64,000 nt of DNA from Alsobacter sp045348435 (GTDB lineage: Bacteria; Pseudomonadota; Alphaproteobacteria; Rhizobiales; Beijerinckiaceae): NCBI RefSeq assembly GCF_045348435.1, contig NZ_CP157484.1:3968001-4032000 (forward strand). Reading direction: 5' to 3'. Made by a program: the position numbers and the translations under genes. The notes beneath the pieces are model-generated. The model saw only the letters and a program-made list of their open reading frames with translations, had not been told where the DNA came from and did no database searches. Shown here in pieces: positions 28,133 to 37,867 of this stretch (its first letter is position 1; every line of letters starts with the position of its first letter).

Positions 28133-28429
28133 ATGCCCCAGCTCACCATCCTTTATTGGCGCGACATCCCCACGCAGGTGATCGCCAAGGCCGGCCGCAC
28201 GGCGGCCAAGCGTGAGTTGTCGAAGCGCTTCATCGAGGCCGTCGACATGGCGGCGATGCGCTCCGGAGCGGCCAGCACGGACGACTACCTCGCCGACTGG
28301 CGCAAGGGCGACCCGGTCGAATGCGGCGCCGATCTGGAGGCCGAGGCGGCCGCGGCCGCCGAGCGGCTGGAAGCCGAATACGACAAGGCCGCTCTCAAGA
28401 TGCTGATCGACAACCAAGGTCGCGCCTAG
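28133..28429 (+). CDS. 'Virulence factor' family small protein of the corrinoid cluster
   Basis: A 98-residue protein matching the small family annotated as virulence factor: LTILYWRDIPTQVIAKAGRT at the start, then KRELSKRFIEAVDMAAMRSG and a Glu/Ala-rich helical tail. The family name is historical. In many alphaproteobacteria this gene sits, as here, between the corrinoid protein and MetF-like genes, so it is more likely an accessory of methyl transfer than a virulence factor. It has no signal peptide and is probably cytoplasmic. The ATG at 28133 is the only sensible start. The biochemical role is unknown. Confidence 0.8.
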   Translation: MPQLTILYWRDIPTQVIAKAGRTAAKRELSKRFIEAVDMAAMRSGAASTDDYLADWRKGDPVECGADLEAEAAAAAERLEAEYDKAALKMLIDNQGRA

Positions 28430-28512
28430 AGCATTTTCCAGCGCATGGAGCGTCGGCTCCGGCGACCGGATCGGCTCAACTGCGCGAGCGATCCCGGCCC
28501 GTGAGACACACG

Positions 28513-29037
28513 ATGCTGACCCCCGCCGCCTTCGAACCGCCCGGCAAGGCGCCCCCCCGGGGCGAGCGCCGCCTGCGCTTCTTCTCCATCCGCCACGCCC
28601 GGATGATGGAGACGCTCTACGGCGCCTTCGAGCCGCTGCTGACGCGGCTGCATCCGGCTTTCGCCTGGATCGGCTACGACCGCCTGGAGCGCCCGGCCGC
28701 AGCGGTGGAGCGCGCCGTCAAGGGGGCGCTCTTCGACTGCCGCATGTGCGGCCAGTGCGTCCTGTCCTCGACCGGCATGTCCTGCCCGATGAACTGCCCC
28801 AAGAACCTGCGCAACGGCCCCTGCGGCGGCGTGCGTCAGGACGGCGGGTGCGAGGTCTATCCGGACATGCCCTGCGTCTGGGTGAAGGCCTGGGAGGGCA
28901 GCCGCCTCATGCGCGCAGGCGACGCCATCGCCGCGCCTCAGCCCCCCATCGACCACCGGCGCAAAGGGGAATCATCCTGGCTGCGGGTCGCGCGCGAGAC
29001 GAACGGCGCGGCGCCGCCCGCGCCCTCGGCGCATTGA
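28513..29037 (+). CDS. MetV-like protein (methylene-THF reductase C-terminal cysteine domain)
   Basis: A 174-residue protein with a cluster of conserved cysteines: C76, C79 and C82 in DCRMCGQC, then SCPMNCPKNLRNGPCGG and GCEVYPDMPCVW. This is the MTHFR_C domain, which in acetogens occurs as MetV, the partner of MetF, and is thought to hold zinc or an iron-sulfur cluster. The start ATG at 28513 has a possible in-frame GTG four codons earlier; a longer upstream frame is not conserved. The metF gene starts 7 bases after its stop. It probably forms a complex with MetF and feeds electrons to or from it. Confidence 0.87.
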   Translation: MLTPAAFEPPGKAPPRGERRLRFFSIRHARMMETLYGAFEPLLTRLHPAFAWIGYDRLERPAAAVERAVKGALFDCRMCGQCVLSSTGMSCPMNCPKNLRNGPCGGVRQDGGCEVYPDMPCVWVKAWEGSRLMRAGDAIAAPQPPIDHRRKGESSWLRVARETNGAAPPAPSAH

Positions 29038-29044
29038 GCCGGCC

Positions 29045-30100
29045 ATGACCCTGGACGGAGACGCCCGGATGGCGCCGCACCCCGACGACATCGGCCCGGA
29101 GCCGCACGCCCCGCTGCCGCCCCTGCCGGGCCACTCCTCCCGCGGGCGGCTCGAGCGCGTGCTGCGCCGCGGCGAGTTCGCCGTCACGGCGGAGCTGAAC
29201 CCGCCCGATTCCGCCGACCCGGAGGAGGTCTACCACCGCGCCCACATCTTCGAGGGCTGGGTCGACGGCATCAACGCCACCGACGGCTCCGGCGCCCATT
29301 GCCACATGTCGAGCGTGGCCATCTGCGCGCTCCTGACCCGCATCGGCTACTCGCCGATCATGCAGATCTCCTGCCGCGACTACAACCGCATCGCCATCCA
29401 GGGCAACGTGCTCGGCGCGGCCGCGCTGGGCGTCTGCAACGTGCTCTGCCTGACGGGCGACGGCGTGCAATGCGGCGACCATCCCGAGGCCAAGCCCGTC
29501 TTCGACCTGGACTCCACCTCGCTTCTGTCGGTGATCCGCACCATGCGGGAGGAGAAGCGCTTCCTGTCCGGCCGCAAGCTGACGAGCGCTCCAGACCTGT
29601 TCCTCGGCGCGGCCGAGAACCCCTTCGCGCCGCCCTATGATTTCCGGCCGATCCGGCTCGCCAAGAAGATCGCCGCGGGCGCGCAGTTCTGCCAGACGCA
29701 GTACTGCTTCGACCTGCCCTTGCTGGAGCGCTTCATGCAGAGCGTCCGCGACATGGGGCTGGACCAGCGATGCTTCATCCTGGTCGGCGTCGGGCCGCTC
29801 GCGTCGGCCCGCACGGCGCGGTGGATGCGGGCCAATGTGGCGGGGGTGCACATCCCCGATCACGTGATCGAGCGCCTCGAGGGCGCGCAGAACCAGAAGG
29901 CCGAGGGCAAGCGGATCTGCATCGAGATGATCCAGCGCATCCGCGAGATCCCCGGCGTCTCCGGCGTGCACGTCATGGCCTACCGGCAGGAGGAGTATGT
30001 CTCGGAGATCGTGCACGAGTCCGGGGTGCTGCGCGGCCGCACTCCGTGGCGGCGCGATTTCCAGCCGAGCATGCAGGCGGTCGAGAGCCTCGGCGCCTGA
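29045..30100 (+). CDS. metF: Methylenetetrahydrofolate reductase (MetF family)
   Basis: A 351-residue TIM-barrel flavoprotein that interconverts methyl-THF and methylene-THF. It begins with a Pro-rich stretch of about 30 residues, then EFAVTAELNPPDSADPEEVY, GINATDGSGAHCHM, and VLCLTGDGVQCGDHPEAKP, with QFCQTQYCFDLPLLERFM near the middle. It follows the MetV-like gene by seven bases, the same pairing as in acetogens. In this setting it most likely runs in the oxidative direction on methyl groups delivered by the corrinoid system, rather than supplying methionine synthesis; direction is inference. Confidence 0.92.
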   Translation: MTLDGDARMAPHPDDIGPEPHAPLPPLPGHSSRGRLERVLRRGEFAVTAELNPPDSADPEEVYHRAHIFEGWVDGINATDGSGAHCHMSSVAICALLTRIGYSPIMQISCRDYNRIAIQGNVLGAAALGVCNVLCLTGDGVQCGDHPEAKPVFDLDSTSLLSVIRTMREEKRFLSGRKLTSAPDLFLGAAENPFAPPYDFRPIRLAKKIAAGAQFCQTQYCFDLPLLERFMQSVRDMGLDQRCFILVGVGPLASARTARWMRANVAGVHIPDHVIERLEGAQNQKAEGKRICIEMIQRIREIPGVSGVHVMAYRQEEYVSEIVHESGVLRGRTPWRRDFQPSMQAVESLGA

Positions 30101-30123
30101 GGCCTGCGGAGTGACAAAACAAA

Positions 30124-30142
30124 CGCTATGTTTTTCATAGCG
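30124..30142. promoter_or_regulatory. Perfect inverted repeat before the methyl-THF:corrinoid methyltransferase gene
   Basis: Arms CGCTATG and CATAGCG flank TTTTT, 63 bases before the start of the next gene in an A/T-rich patch unlike the surrounding DNA. It may be an operator or part of an internal promoter that drives the last genes of the cluster. Confidence 0.45.
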
Positions 30143-30204
30143 AACGAGCTGTGCTATCTACGCGCCGCCCGAGAGGCGGCTGACGCCCCTGATGGAGGAC
30201 CGAC

Positions 30205-31119
30205 ATGACGGAGACTGTGATCACCTCGGACCGGAAGAAGGTGGTGATCGGGTTCGAACATCGTTTCGTCATGATCGGAGAACGCATCAACCCCACGGGC
30301 CGCAAGCTCCTGGCGGCCGAAATGGCGGCCGGCGATTACAGCCGCGTCGTGGCCGACGCGGTCGCGCAGGTCGAGGCGGGCGCCCAGATGCTGGACGTGA
30401 ACGCCGGCATCCCGCTGGTCGACGAGCCCAAGATTCTCGCCGAATGCATCAAGCTGGTGCAGAGCACCGTGGACGTGCCGCTCTCCATCGACTCCTCGAT
30501 CGTGGCGGCGCTCGAGGCCGGCCTGGCGGTCTACAAGGGCAAGCCGCTGGTGAACTCCGTCACCGGCGAGGAGGAGCGCCTCGAGCAGGTGCTGCCGCTC
30601 GTCAAGAAGTACAACGCCGCCGTGGTGGCCATCTCCAACGACGAGACCGGCATCTCCGAGGACCCGGACGTGCGGTTCGCCGTGGCCAAGCGCATCGTCG
30701 AGCGCGCCGCCGACCACGGCATTCCCCGCGAGGACATCGTCGTCGACCCGCTGGTGATGCCCGTGGGGGCGATCAACGACGCCGGCCGCAAGCTCATTCA
30801 TCTGCTGCGCCGCCTGCGCGAGGAGCTGAAGGTCAACACCACCTGCGGCGCCTCCAACTTCTCCTTCGGCCTGCCCAACCGGCGCGGCCTCAACGCCTCC
30901 TTCCTGCCGATGATGATCGGCGCCGGCATGACGTCGGCGATCATGAACCCGCTGCATCTGGAGGACATCCAGGCCATCCTGGGCGCGGACGTCGTAATGG
31001 GGGCCGACCCCAATTGCGGCGCCTGGATCCGCAAGTTCCGCGAACCGGCCCCGGAGGGCGCCGCCGGCGAGGGCGGCCGCCGCCGCGAAGGCCGGCGGAG
31101 GGCGCGCGAGCAGGCGTGA
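30205..31119 (+). CDS. Methyltetrahydrofolate:corrinoid methyltransferase (MtrH/AcsE-like)
   Basis: A 304-residue pterin-binding TIM-barrel protein that exchanges methyl groups between the corrinoid carrier and tetrahydrofolate. Family blocks are FVMIGERINPTGRKLLAAEM, AGAQMLDVNAGIPLVDE, VPLSIDSS and VNSVTGEEERLEQVLPLV, then CGASNFSFGLPNRRGLNASF. The last 30 residues are a basic, low-complexity tail. It is the second methyltransferase the pathway needs, so with the mttB-like and corrinoid genes the set is complete. Assignment is secure. Confidence 0.93.
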   Translation: MTETVITSDRKKVVIGFEHRFVMIGERINPTGRKLLAAEMAAGDYSRVVADAVAQVEAGAQMLDVNAGIPLVDEPKILAECIKLVQSTVDVPLSIDSSIVAALEAGLAVYKGKPLVNSVTGEEERLEQVLPLVKKYNAAVVAISNDETGISEDPDVRFAVAKRIVERAADHGIPREDIVVDPLVMPVGAINDAGRKLIHLLRRLREELKVNTTCGASNFSFGLPNRRGLNASFLPMMIGAGMTSAIMNPLHLEDIQAILGADVVMGADPNCGAWIRKFREPAPEGAAGEGGRRREGRRRAREQA

Positions 31120-31213
31120 CCCGCCGACGCTCGGGCGCGAAACTCTCCCCGCTCCGCGGGAGTGGGTTCCACACCGAGCCTATGACCTCCCTGCGCACCC
31201 CCGAAAGCTGCCC

Positions 31214-33229
<2,016 letters not shown>

Positions 33230-33293
33230 TTCAAACCTGATCTTAACGCATTTCGCAGCAGGTTGGCCGGATGACCATCCTGGCGTCCAGCGC

Positions 33294-33593
33294 ATGATCA
33301 ACTTGCCGATATTCACTGCTGCGGGAGTTCTTGGCGTCCTGTTTGGATGGGCGGCGGTCTCCCCCACCCGTTGGCTGCGATGGAGCGGCCTCATCCTCAG
33401 CCTCCTTTATGGCGCCGCTTACCTCTGGCTCTACAACGCCATTCTCCCGCTCGGCTCGCCGCGCCAAGTGTCTGTCGGCCTGCTCTATTATCCGATGGGT
33501 GCGCTGCCCCTCGCTCCGATCGCGATCGGCGCCCTCCCCCGTCTCGCCGTGAGAAAGCTGCGCTCCGCCTTTTCGCCAGCGCAACCAACCTGA
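33294..33593 (+). CDS. Small membrane protein, unknown
   Basis: A 99-residue frame with three hydrophobic stretches (TAAGVLGVLFGWAAV, LILSLLYGAAYLWLYNAILP, YYPMGALPLAPIAIGALP) and a basic C-terminus, so a small inner-membrane protein. The sequence is not low complexity and looks like real protein. There is no good ribosome site before the ATG, and it ends four bases from the convergent adenine deaminase stop. I recognise no family. Treat as a probable gene. Confidence 0.5.
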   Translation: MINLPIFTAAGVLGVLFGWAAVSPTRWLRWSGLILSLLYGAAYLWLYNAILPLGSPRQVSVGLLYYPMGALPLAPIAIGALPRLAVRKLRSAFSPAQPT

Positions 33594-33597
33594 CGCC

Positions 33598-35316
33598 TTA
33601 TTCCTCAATCAGCGCGAAAAGGTCCACGTCCACCATCCCCTTGTCGCTGATCTTCAGGTGCGGGATCACCGGCAAAGGCAGGAAGGCGACCTGCAGAAAG
33701 GGCTCGGCCAGCACGACGCCGAGCGACTTCGCCGCCGCCCGCAGCGGGATCAGGGCGTCGCGCACCTCCTCGAAAGTGAGCAGGCTCATCAGCCCCGCCA
33801 CCGGCAGGGCGAGTTCGGCGGTGACGCGTCCGCCCTCGGCCACCACGAAGCCGCCCTCGATGGCGCCGAGGCGGTTGACCGCCACCGCCATGTCGGCCTC
33901 GTCCGCGCCCACGACGCAGATATTGTGGCTGTCGTGCCCGACCGAGGACGCGATCGCGCCCCGCGTCATGCCGAACCCCTTCACGAAGCCGCGTCCGATC
34001 CCCGAGCCGGCGACGCTCAGCCCGTGCCGCTCCACCACGGCGACCTTTACGGCGTCCTGGTCGAGGTCGATCCGGCGCTCGCCATTGCGATAGGGCAGCG
34101 TCAGCGTGAGGCGCTCGGTGATGATCTTGCCCGGGATGACGCCGATCGCCAGCGTCGTGGGGCCTGGCCCCGGACAGGCGAAATCGGCCGGCTCGACCCG
34201 GCGCGCCTTGACGCTGTGGCGCCCCACCGGCGCGACGCTGCGGCGCGCGGCGAAGAGGTCGTCCCCGACGAGGCGGCCGGCGCTGATCACCCCGGACACG
34301 ACGCAGCGCTCCAGGTCGTCCAGCAGGGCCATGTCGGCGCGCCATCCGGGCGCGACCAGCCCGCGGTCGCGCAGGCCGAAGGCGCGGGCGGCGGAGATCG
34401 AGGCCATTCGGTAAGCGTCGAGCGGGCGCGCGCCGAGCCCGATGGCGGTGCGGATCAGGTAGTCGAGATGCCCCTCCTCGGCGATGTCGAGCGGATTGCG
34501 GTCGTCCGTGCAGAACGCCATGAAGGGGGCGAGATCGGGCGTGATCAGCGGCGCCAGCGCATGCAGGTCCTTGGACACCGAGCCCTCGCGCACCAGCACG
34601 GTCATGCCCTTGGACAGCTTCTCGCGCGCCTCGGCGGCGGTGGTCGCCTCATGGTCGGTCCTGATCCCGGCGGCGCAGTAGGCGTCGAGGTCGCGCCCCG
34701 TCACCAGCGGCGCATGGCCGTCGATGTGGCGGTCCTGGAATGCCGCCAGCTTGGCGAGGCAGGCCGGGTCGCCATGGATGACGCCCGGGAAATTCATGAA
34801 CTCGGCGAGGCCGATGACCTTGGGATGGTTCTTGAAGGGCAGCAGGTCCGCCGCCTCCAGCCGCGCCCCGGACGTCTCCAGATGGGTGGCCGGAACGCAG
34901 CTGGAGAGGTTCACCCGCAGGTCCATGATCGTCTCGGCGGACCAGTCGAGGAAATAGCGCAGCCCCTCGGCGCCCAGCACGTTGGCGATCTCGTGCGGGT
35001 CGCAGATGGCGGTCGTGACCCCATGGCGCAGCACGCAGCGGTCGAACTCGCCGGGCGTCACCAGCGAGGATTCCACGTGCAGGTGCGTGTCGATGAAACC
35101 CGGAACCACGATGCGCCCCCGCGCATCGACCTGCCGGGCGCCGACATAGTCGCCGCCGACGCCGACGATCCGGTCGCCGCAGACAGCGACGTCGCCCGCT
35201 GCGAGGTCGCCCGTCACCAGGTCGAGGACGCGGCCGCCCTTGACGACGAGATCGGCCTCCGTCTCGCCCCTGCCCTGCCGGATCATGCGATGGAGCAGCG
35301 CCGCGCAATCGGTCAT
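33598..35316 (-). CDS. ade: Adenine deaminase
   Basis: A 572-residue amidohydrolase that converts adenine to hypoxanthine and ammonia for purine salvage. The metal site is in VVPGFIDTHLHVESSLVTPG, with ICDPHEIANVLG, FMNFPGVIHGDP and DGHAPLV following. The C-terminal domain has GIGRGFVKGFGMTRGAIASS and the block SVGHDSHNICVVG. The open frame runs to 35463, but the ATG at 35316 starts the conserved region (family length about 570-590). A terminator-like hairpin lies upstream. Assignment is secure. Confidence 0.94.
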   Translation of the reverse strand: MTDCAALLHRMIRQGRGETEADLVVKGGRVLDLVTGDLAAGDVAVCGDRIVGVGGDYVGARQVDARGRIVVPGFIDTHLHVESSLVTPGEFDRCVLRHGVTTAICDPHEIANVLGAEGLRYFLDWSAETIMDLRVNLSSCVPATHLETSGARLEAADLLPFKNHPKVIGLAEFMNFPGVIHGDPACLAKLAAFQDRHIDGHAPLVTGRDLDAYCAAGIRTDHEATTAAEAREKLSKGMTVLVREGSVSKDLHALAPLITPDLAPFMAFCTDDRNPLDIAEEGHLDYLIRTAIGLGARPLDAYRMASISAARAFGLRDRGLVAPGWRADMALLDDLERCVVSGVISAGRLVGDDLFAARRSVAPVGRHSVKARRVEPADFACPGPGPTTLAIGVIPGKIITERLTLTLPYRNGERRIDLDQDAVKVAVVERHGLSVAGSGIGRGFVKGFGMTRGAIASSVGHDSHNICVVGADEADMAVAVNRLGAIEGGFVVAEGGRVTAELALPVAGLMSLLTFEEVRDALIPLRAAAKSLGVVLAEPFLQVAFLPLPVIPHLKISDKGMVDVDLFALIEE

Positions 35317-35482
35317 GTGCGTCTCCGGACCAGCCCAGGTCCTGACGATGGAGGAGGCCGGGCCGCAGGTCCAGAGGGCCGCATCCGCGGCCGGGCCGGA
35401 GGCCGCGCGTCCGCCTGGCGGCCAGGGCTTGCTCGACCAGCGGTTGAGAGATGATTTCCGCACTCTTCAGGAGCGCGCAAAG

Positions 35483-35510
35483 AAAAAGCCCGGCTTTCGC
35501 CAGGCTTTTT
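35483..35510. terminator. Rho-independent terminator
   Basis: AAAAAGCC and GGCTTTTT form a perfect stem extended by GG/CC pairs over a CTTTCG loop, with T tracts on both strands. On the minus strand it ends the small membrane-protein transcript that comes from 35931. Confidence 0.8.
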
Positions 35511-35664
35511 AAAGTTGAAGCAATCGCCACTTTCGTGACCGCCTGGACGGTACCATAGCGCCGGGGGCGACCAAGTTACCCTTTCGTAACCTGTTGCCGC
35601 CCTGTGCTCGTCGCTCCGCCCGCCAGACACGAGCATGCTGCAAAAAGGTCCGAAACAGCATGGT

Positions 35665-35931
35665 CTAGCGCGGCGCGGCCGGCGCCGCCGGCGATGTTTC
35701 CGACCCCGGCGCGCTGGCCGAACCCGGAGCATTGGGCGCCTTGGGGACGTCCGCGTTGGGGTTCTGGCCCACCGGGTAGCGGGTGGCGTTCGGCGGCGCC
35801 TGCGGAGCGTGGCCGAACATTTGCGGGGTGACCGCCGCAATGGCGATCGCGGCCACCAGCACGGCGAGGCCGACGGCCCACTTCATCCCCGAATGCATGC
35901 TGCGACGTGGATCGCTGTCTCGTAGGCCCAT
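35665..35931 (-). CDS. Small single-pass membrane protein behind a sigma-EcfG promoter
   Basis: An 88-residue protein: a short charged N-terminus with MGLRDSDPRRSMHSGMKW, one membrane segment (AVGLAVLVAAIAIAAVTP), then a Pro/Ala/Asn-rich tail that should lie outside the membrane. The ATG at 35931 has AAAGGAG at ideal spacing, and a perfect sigma-EcfG promoter ends 22 bases upstream, so it is likely made in the general stress response. Upstream in-frame ATGs would place the promoter inside the gene and are rejected. No named family recognised. Confidence 0.72.
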   Translation of the reverse strand: MGLRDSDPRRSMHSGMKWAVGLAVLVAAIAIAAVTPQMFGHAPQAPPNATRYPVGQNPNADVPKAPNAPGSASAPGSETSPAAPAAPR

Positions 35932-35952
35932 GATCGTCTCCTTTCGGCGAAA

Positions 35953-35977
35953 AACGTCTTCCGCCAAGGAGTGTTCC
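35953..35977 (-). promoter_or_regulatory. Sigma-EcfG promoter (GGAAC-N16-CGTT), minus strand
   Basis: The minus strand reads GGAAC, 16 bases, CGTT, an exact match to the general-stress-response promoter of alphaproteobacteria, ending 22 bases before the ATG at 35931. Confidence 0.8.
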
Positions 35978-36086
35978 CGGTCTCCGCTGAATGCGCCTCG
36001 ATCGGTGCAGGGCGAGCGGGAATGTCCGTCGTCGCGAGGACTGGGCGCCGACCCTTCGCACAATCGTTCATGGCTCAAAAGAACTT

Positions 36087-36112
36087 GGAACGGACGTGAT
36101 TATGCTCGCGTT
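36087..36112 (+). promoter_or_regulatory. Sigma-EcfG promoter (GGAAC-N17-CGTT), plus strand
   Basis: GGAAC at 36087-36091, 17 bases, CGTT at 36109-36112: an exact consensus, 32 bases before the start of the secreted small protein at 36145. Confidence 0.8.
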
Positions 36113-36144
36113 ATGCAGCCATCGCCATGAAGGAGGACACCATC

Positions 36145-36399
36145 ATGAAGATCTTTGCTCTCGCCATCGCGGCCACCCTGGCCGCCTCGGCCGCCTACGC
36201 CCAGGACACGACCGTCATCCACAAGGAAGGCTTGATGGGCAGCAAGAAGACCGTGATCAAGCGCGACACCGATTCCGACGTCGCCGTGCGCCGCAAGGTG
36301 GAGGTCCACACCGGCTCCCTCAGCGACTGCAAGACCAAGACGGTGAAGAAGACCAACGAGATGGGCGACACGGTCAAGAAGACCAAGTCGACCTGCTGA
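36145..36399 (+). CDS. Small secreted protein behind a sigma-EcfG promoter
   Basis: An 84-residue exported protein: signal peptide MKIFALAIAATLAASAAYAQ, then a Lys/Thr/Asp-rich mature part with TVIHKEGLMGSKKTVIKRD and VKKTNEMGDTVKKTKSTC, which looks like weak internal repetition of a 'KxTVxKK' unit. The last residue is Cys, with another Cys at SDCKTK. The ATG at 36145 has AAGGAGG before it, better than the ATG at 36127. The preceding promoter predicts stress induction. Periplasmic location is likely; function unknown. Confidence 0.75.
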   Translation: MKIFALAIAATLAASAAYAQDTTVIHKEGLMGSKKTVIKRDTDSDVAVRRKVEVHTGSLSDCKTKTVKKTNEMGDTVKKTKSTC

Positions 36400-36413
36400 G
36401 ATCAAGATCGCAA

Positions 36414-36452
36414 CCTGTCTGAGACAGGCCCGGCCGCTCACCCGGCCGGGCC
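36414..36452. terminator. Double hairpin after the secreted protein gene
   Basis: CCTGTCT-G-AGACAGG (36414-36428) is followed by a 10-base perfect stem, GGCCCGGCCG with CGGCCGGGCC (36427-36452). There is no T tract, so it may slow or end transcription, or protect the mRNA end. Confidence 0.45.
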
Positions 36453-36501
36453 GTGACGCCATGGGCGCCCGGCCCGCGCGGGCTGGCGCCGGGGAGCCAG
36501 C

Positions 36502-37059
36502 ATGACGATTCCCGTTCCGTCGCATCGCGCTCCAACCTTCGCGGCGATCTCCGCCGGGGTGCTGGTCGCGCTATCTTGCGTCGGCCTCGCCTTTTCGGGA
36601 CCCGATATCTCGGTAGGCCACAAGGTGGCGCCCTCGATGGGCGGCCGCGGCGAACCTGACGACGCCGGCCTTGCGCTTGGCGAAACCACCCCCGCCAGCC
36701 GCGACGTGCGCGTCGTGCTTGCGTCTCCCTTCGGTCCGGCCCCGTCCGGCCCCGCGCAGCCGATCCTCAGGCCGGCCCTGCAGGCCAAGCCGTCGCCGGA
36801 GCCTGTGAGCGAACCCGCCGCCCCGGCGCCGGTGGACCTCGCTCCGGCGGCTCCGGAGACCGCCGCGGCGCCGCCGGCGTCCACCCTGGCTCCGCTTGCC
36901 GCTCCCGCGGCCGTCGCGGCTGTCGCAGCCGCCTCGGGCGGCGTCCGCAAAGTTGCGAAATCCAGGGTGACTGAGCGGCGGGCCAGGCGCACGAGGGTGG
37001 CGCAGGTCAGGCGGCCGGGGTTCAGGCCGCCCCCCTTCCTGGCCTTCCTGTTCCGGTGA
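36502..37059 (+). CDS. Pro/Ala-rich protein with N-terminal membrane anchor, unknown
   Basis: A 185-residue frame with one hydrophobic segment (FAAISAGVLVALSCVGLAF), a long Pro/Ala/Glu-rich linker, and a basic C-terminus (RKVAKSRVTERRARRTRVAQ). GGGGAG precedes the ATG. The minus strand is also open here, as often in such biased sequence, but the anchor and ribosome site favour the plus strand. It may be an envelope protein with a cell-wall or nucleic-acid binding tail; no family recognised. Confidence 0.55.
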   Translation: MTIPVPSHRAPTFAAISAGVLVALSCVGLAFSGPDISVGHKVAPSMGGRGEPDDAGLALGETTPASRDVRVVLASPFGPAPSGPAQPILRPALQAKPSPEPVSEPAAPAPVDLAPAAPETAAAPPASTLAPLAAPAAVAAVAAASGGVRKVAKSRVTERRARRTRVAQVRRPGFRPPPFLAFLFR

Positions 37060-37176
37060 TCCGGCGTTTCCCCGGCGTGCGATGTCTAGCGTAGGGCCCG
37101 ATCCATCAATCGCATCGAAGTGGTCGATCAACAATCACGTCCCATGGGGGAACGTTATATTTCCTGTGTACGTATC

Positions 37177-37201
37177 GGAACGCCGGACAGTATCGGACGT
37201 T
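37177..37201 (+). promoter_or_regulatory. Sigma-EcfG promoter (GGAAC-N16-CGTT)
   Basis: GGAAC at 37177-37181, 16 bases, CGTT at 37198-37201, an exact consensus, about 130 bases before the two-gene unit at 37330. A second GGAAC with a weaker partner (CGTA) lies at 37149. Confidence 0.75.
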
Positions 37202-37251
37202 AATCGACGCAGCGACAGAGAAGGAAACACGGTCGTCCTCTGTGACGATCG

Positions 37252-37285
37252 AAAAAGGCCCCTTCCGGACGCCCCGGGAGGGGCC
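37252..37285. terminator. GC-rich hairpin in the leader after the EcfG promoter
   Basis: GGCCCCTTCC pairs with GGGAGGGGCC over a GC-rich loop. AAAAA on its left means it looks like an intrinsic terminator only for minus-strand transcription. For plus-strand transcripts it would be a structured leader between the promoter at 37177 and the gene at 37330, or the end of a small RNA. Confidence 0.5.
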
Positions 37286-37329
37286 TCGATATTTGGACTA
37301 TCCTTTGAACCTTGCATGGAGCGACATCG

Positions 37330-37596
37330 ATGCCGCCCCTTGTCCTGATTGTCGCCTATGACGCCTCGGACGCTCTTTGGAACGTGCGGATCAAGGGCTA
37401 TCCGCATTACATGGTTTTCAAGTTCGAGCGCATCGACACCCTGCTTGCGCTGATGGAGGCCGCCAACCATGCGGCGCCGCATGCGGCCGGCTCGGTTCGG
37501 TACGAGTTGTCAGGCTTGACCGTGGCGCCTCACCCCAAGGCGTGGCAGGAAGTGGTGGAGAGCGGATTGACCCGCGCCATGGGGCCTGCCCAATGA
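37330..37596 (+). CDS. Small protein of unknown function, first of a coupled pair
   Basis: An 88-residue soluble protein (LVLIVAYDASDALWNVRIKG, later FKFERIDTLLALMEAANHAA) with no signal peptide or recognised motif. GGAG lies eight bases before the ATG at 37330. Its stop overlaps the start of the next gene in ATGA, so both are made together. The only visible promoter upstream is the sigma-EcfG type, which suggests expression under general stress. Confidence 0.65.
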   Translation: MPPLVLIVAYDASDALWNVRIKGYPHYMVFKFERIDTLLALMEAANHAAPHAAGSVRYELSGLTVAPHPKAWQEVVESGLTRAMGPAQ

Positions 37597-37844
37597 CCGA
37601 ACGGCCAGCCGACTTCCTCCCGAGCCCCCTCGACCTGGGCGTGCTCAAGATCATCCTGGCCACCATGGAGCAGGGCGCGATCGACGCGGACCTGCGCTAC
37701 ATGCTGGTCGAGTTGCAGATCATGATCGAGGAAGCGGAGCGCTCGTCGCGCGGCGAGATCTGGGAGAAGAAGATCCGCGAGCGCTGGCGCGCCGTCGAGG
37801 AGAACGTCAGGGCCGGCCGCGCGAACGCGGCCGACATGCGATAG
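37593..37844 (+). CDS. Small helical protein of unknown function, second of a coupled pair
   Basis: An 83-residue, probably all-helical cytoplasmic protein (LGVLKIILATMEQGAIDADL, then YMLVELQIMIEEAERSSRGE) rich in acidic and basic residues. It begins in the four-base overlap with the preceding gene. It has no recognised family. Size, coupling and the shared stress promoter suggest a small regulatory or partner protein, but this is only inference. Confidence 0.65.
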   Translation: MTERPADFLPSPLDLGVLKIILATMEQGAIDADLRYMLVELQIMIEEAERSSRGEIWEKKIRERWRAVEENVRAGRANAADMR

Positions 37845-37867
37845 CGGTTCCGAGCCCGCGGTCCGGC

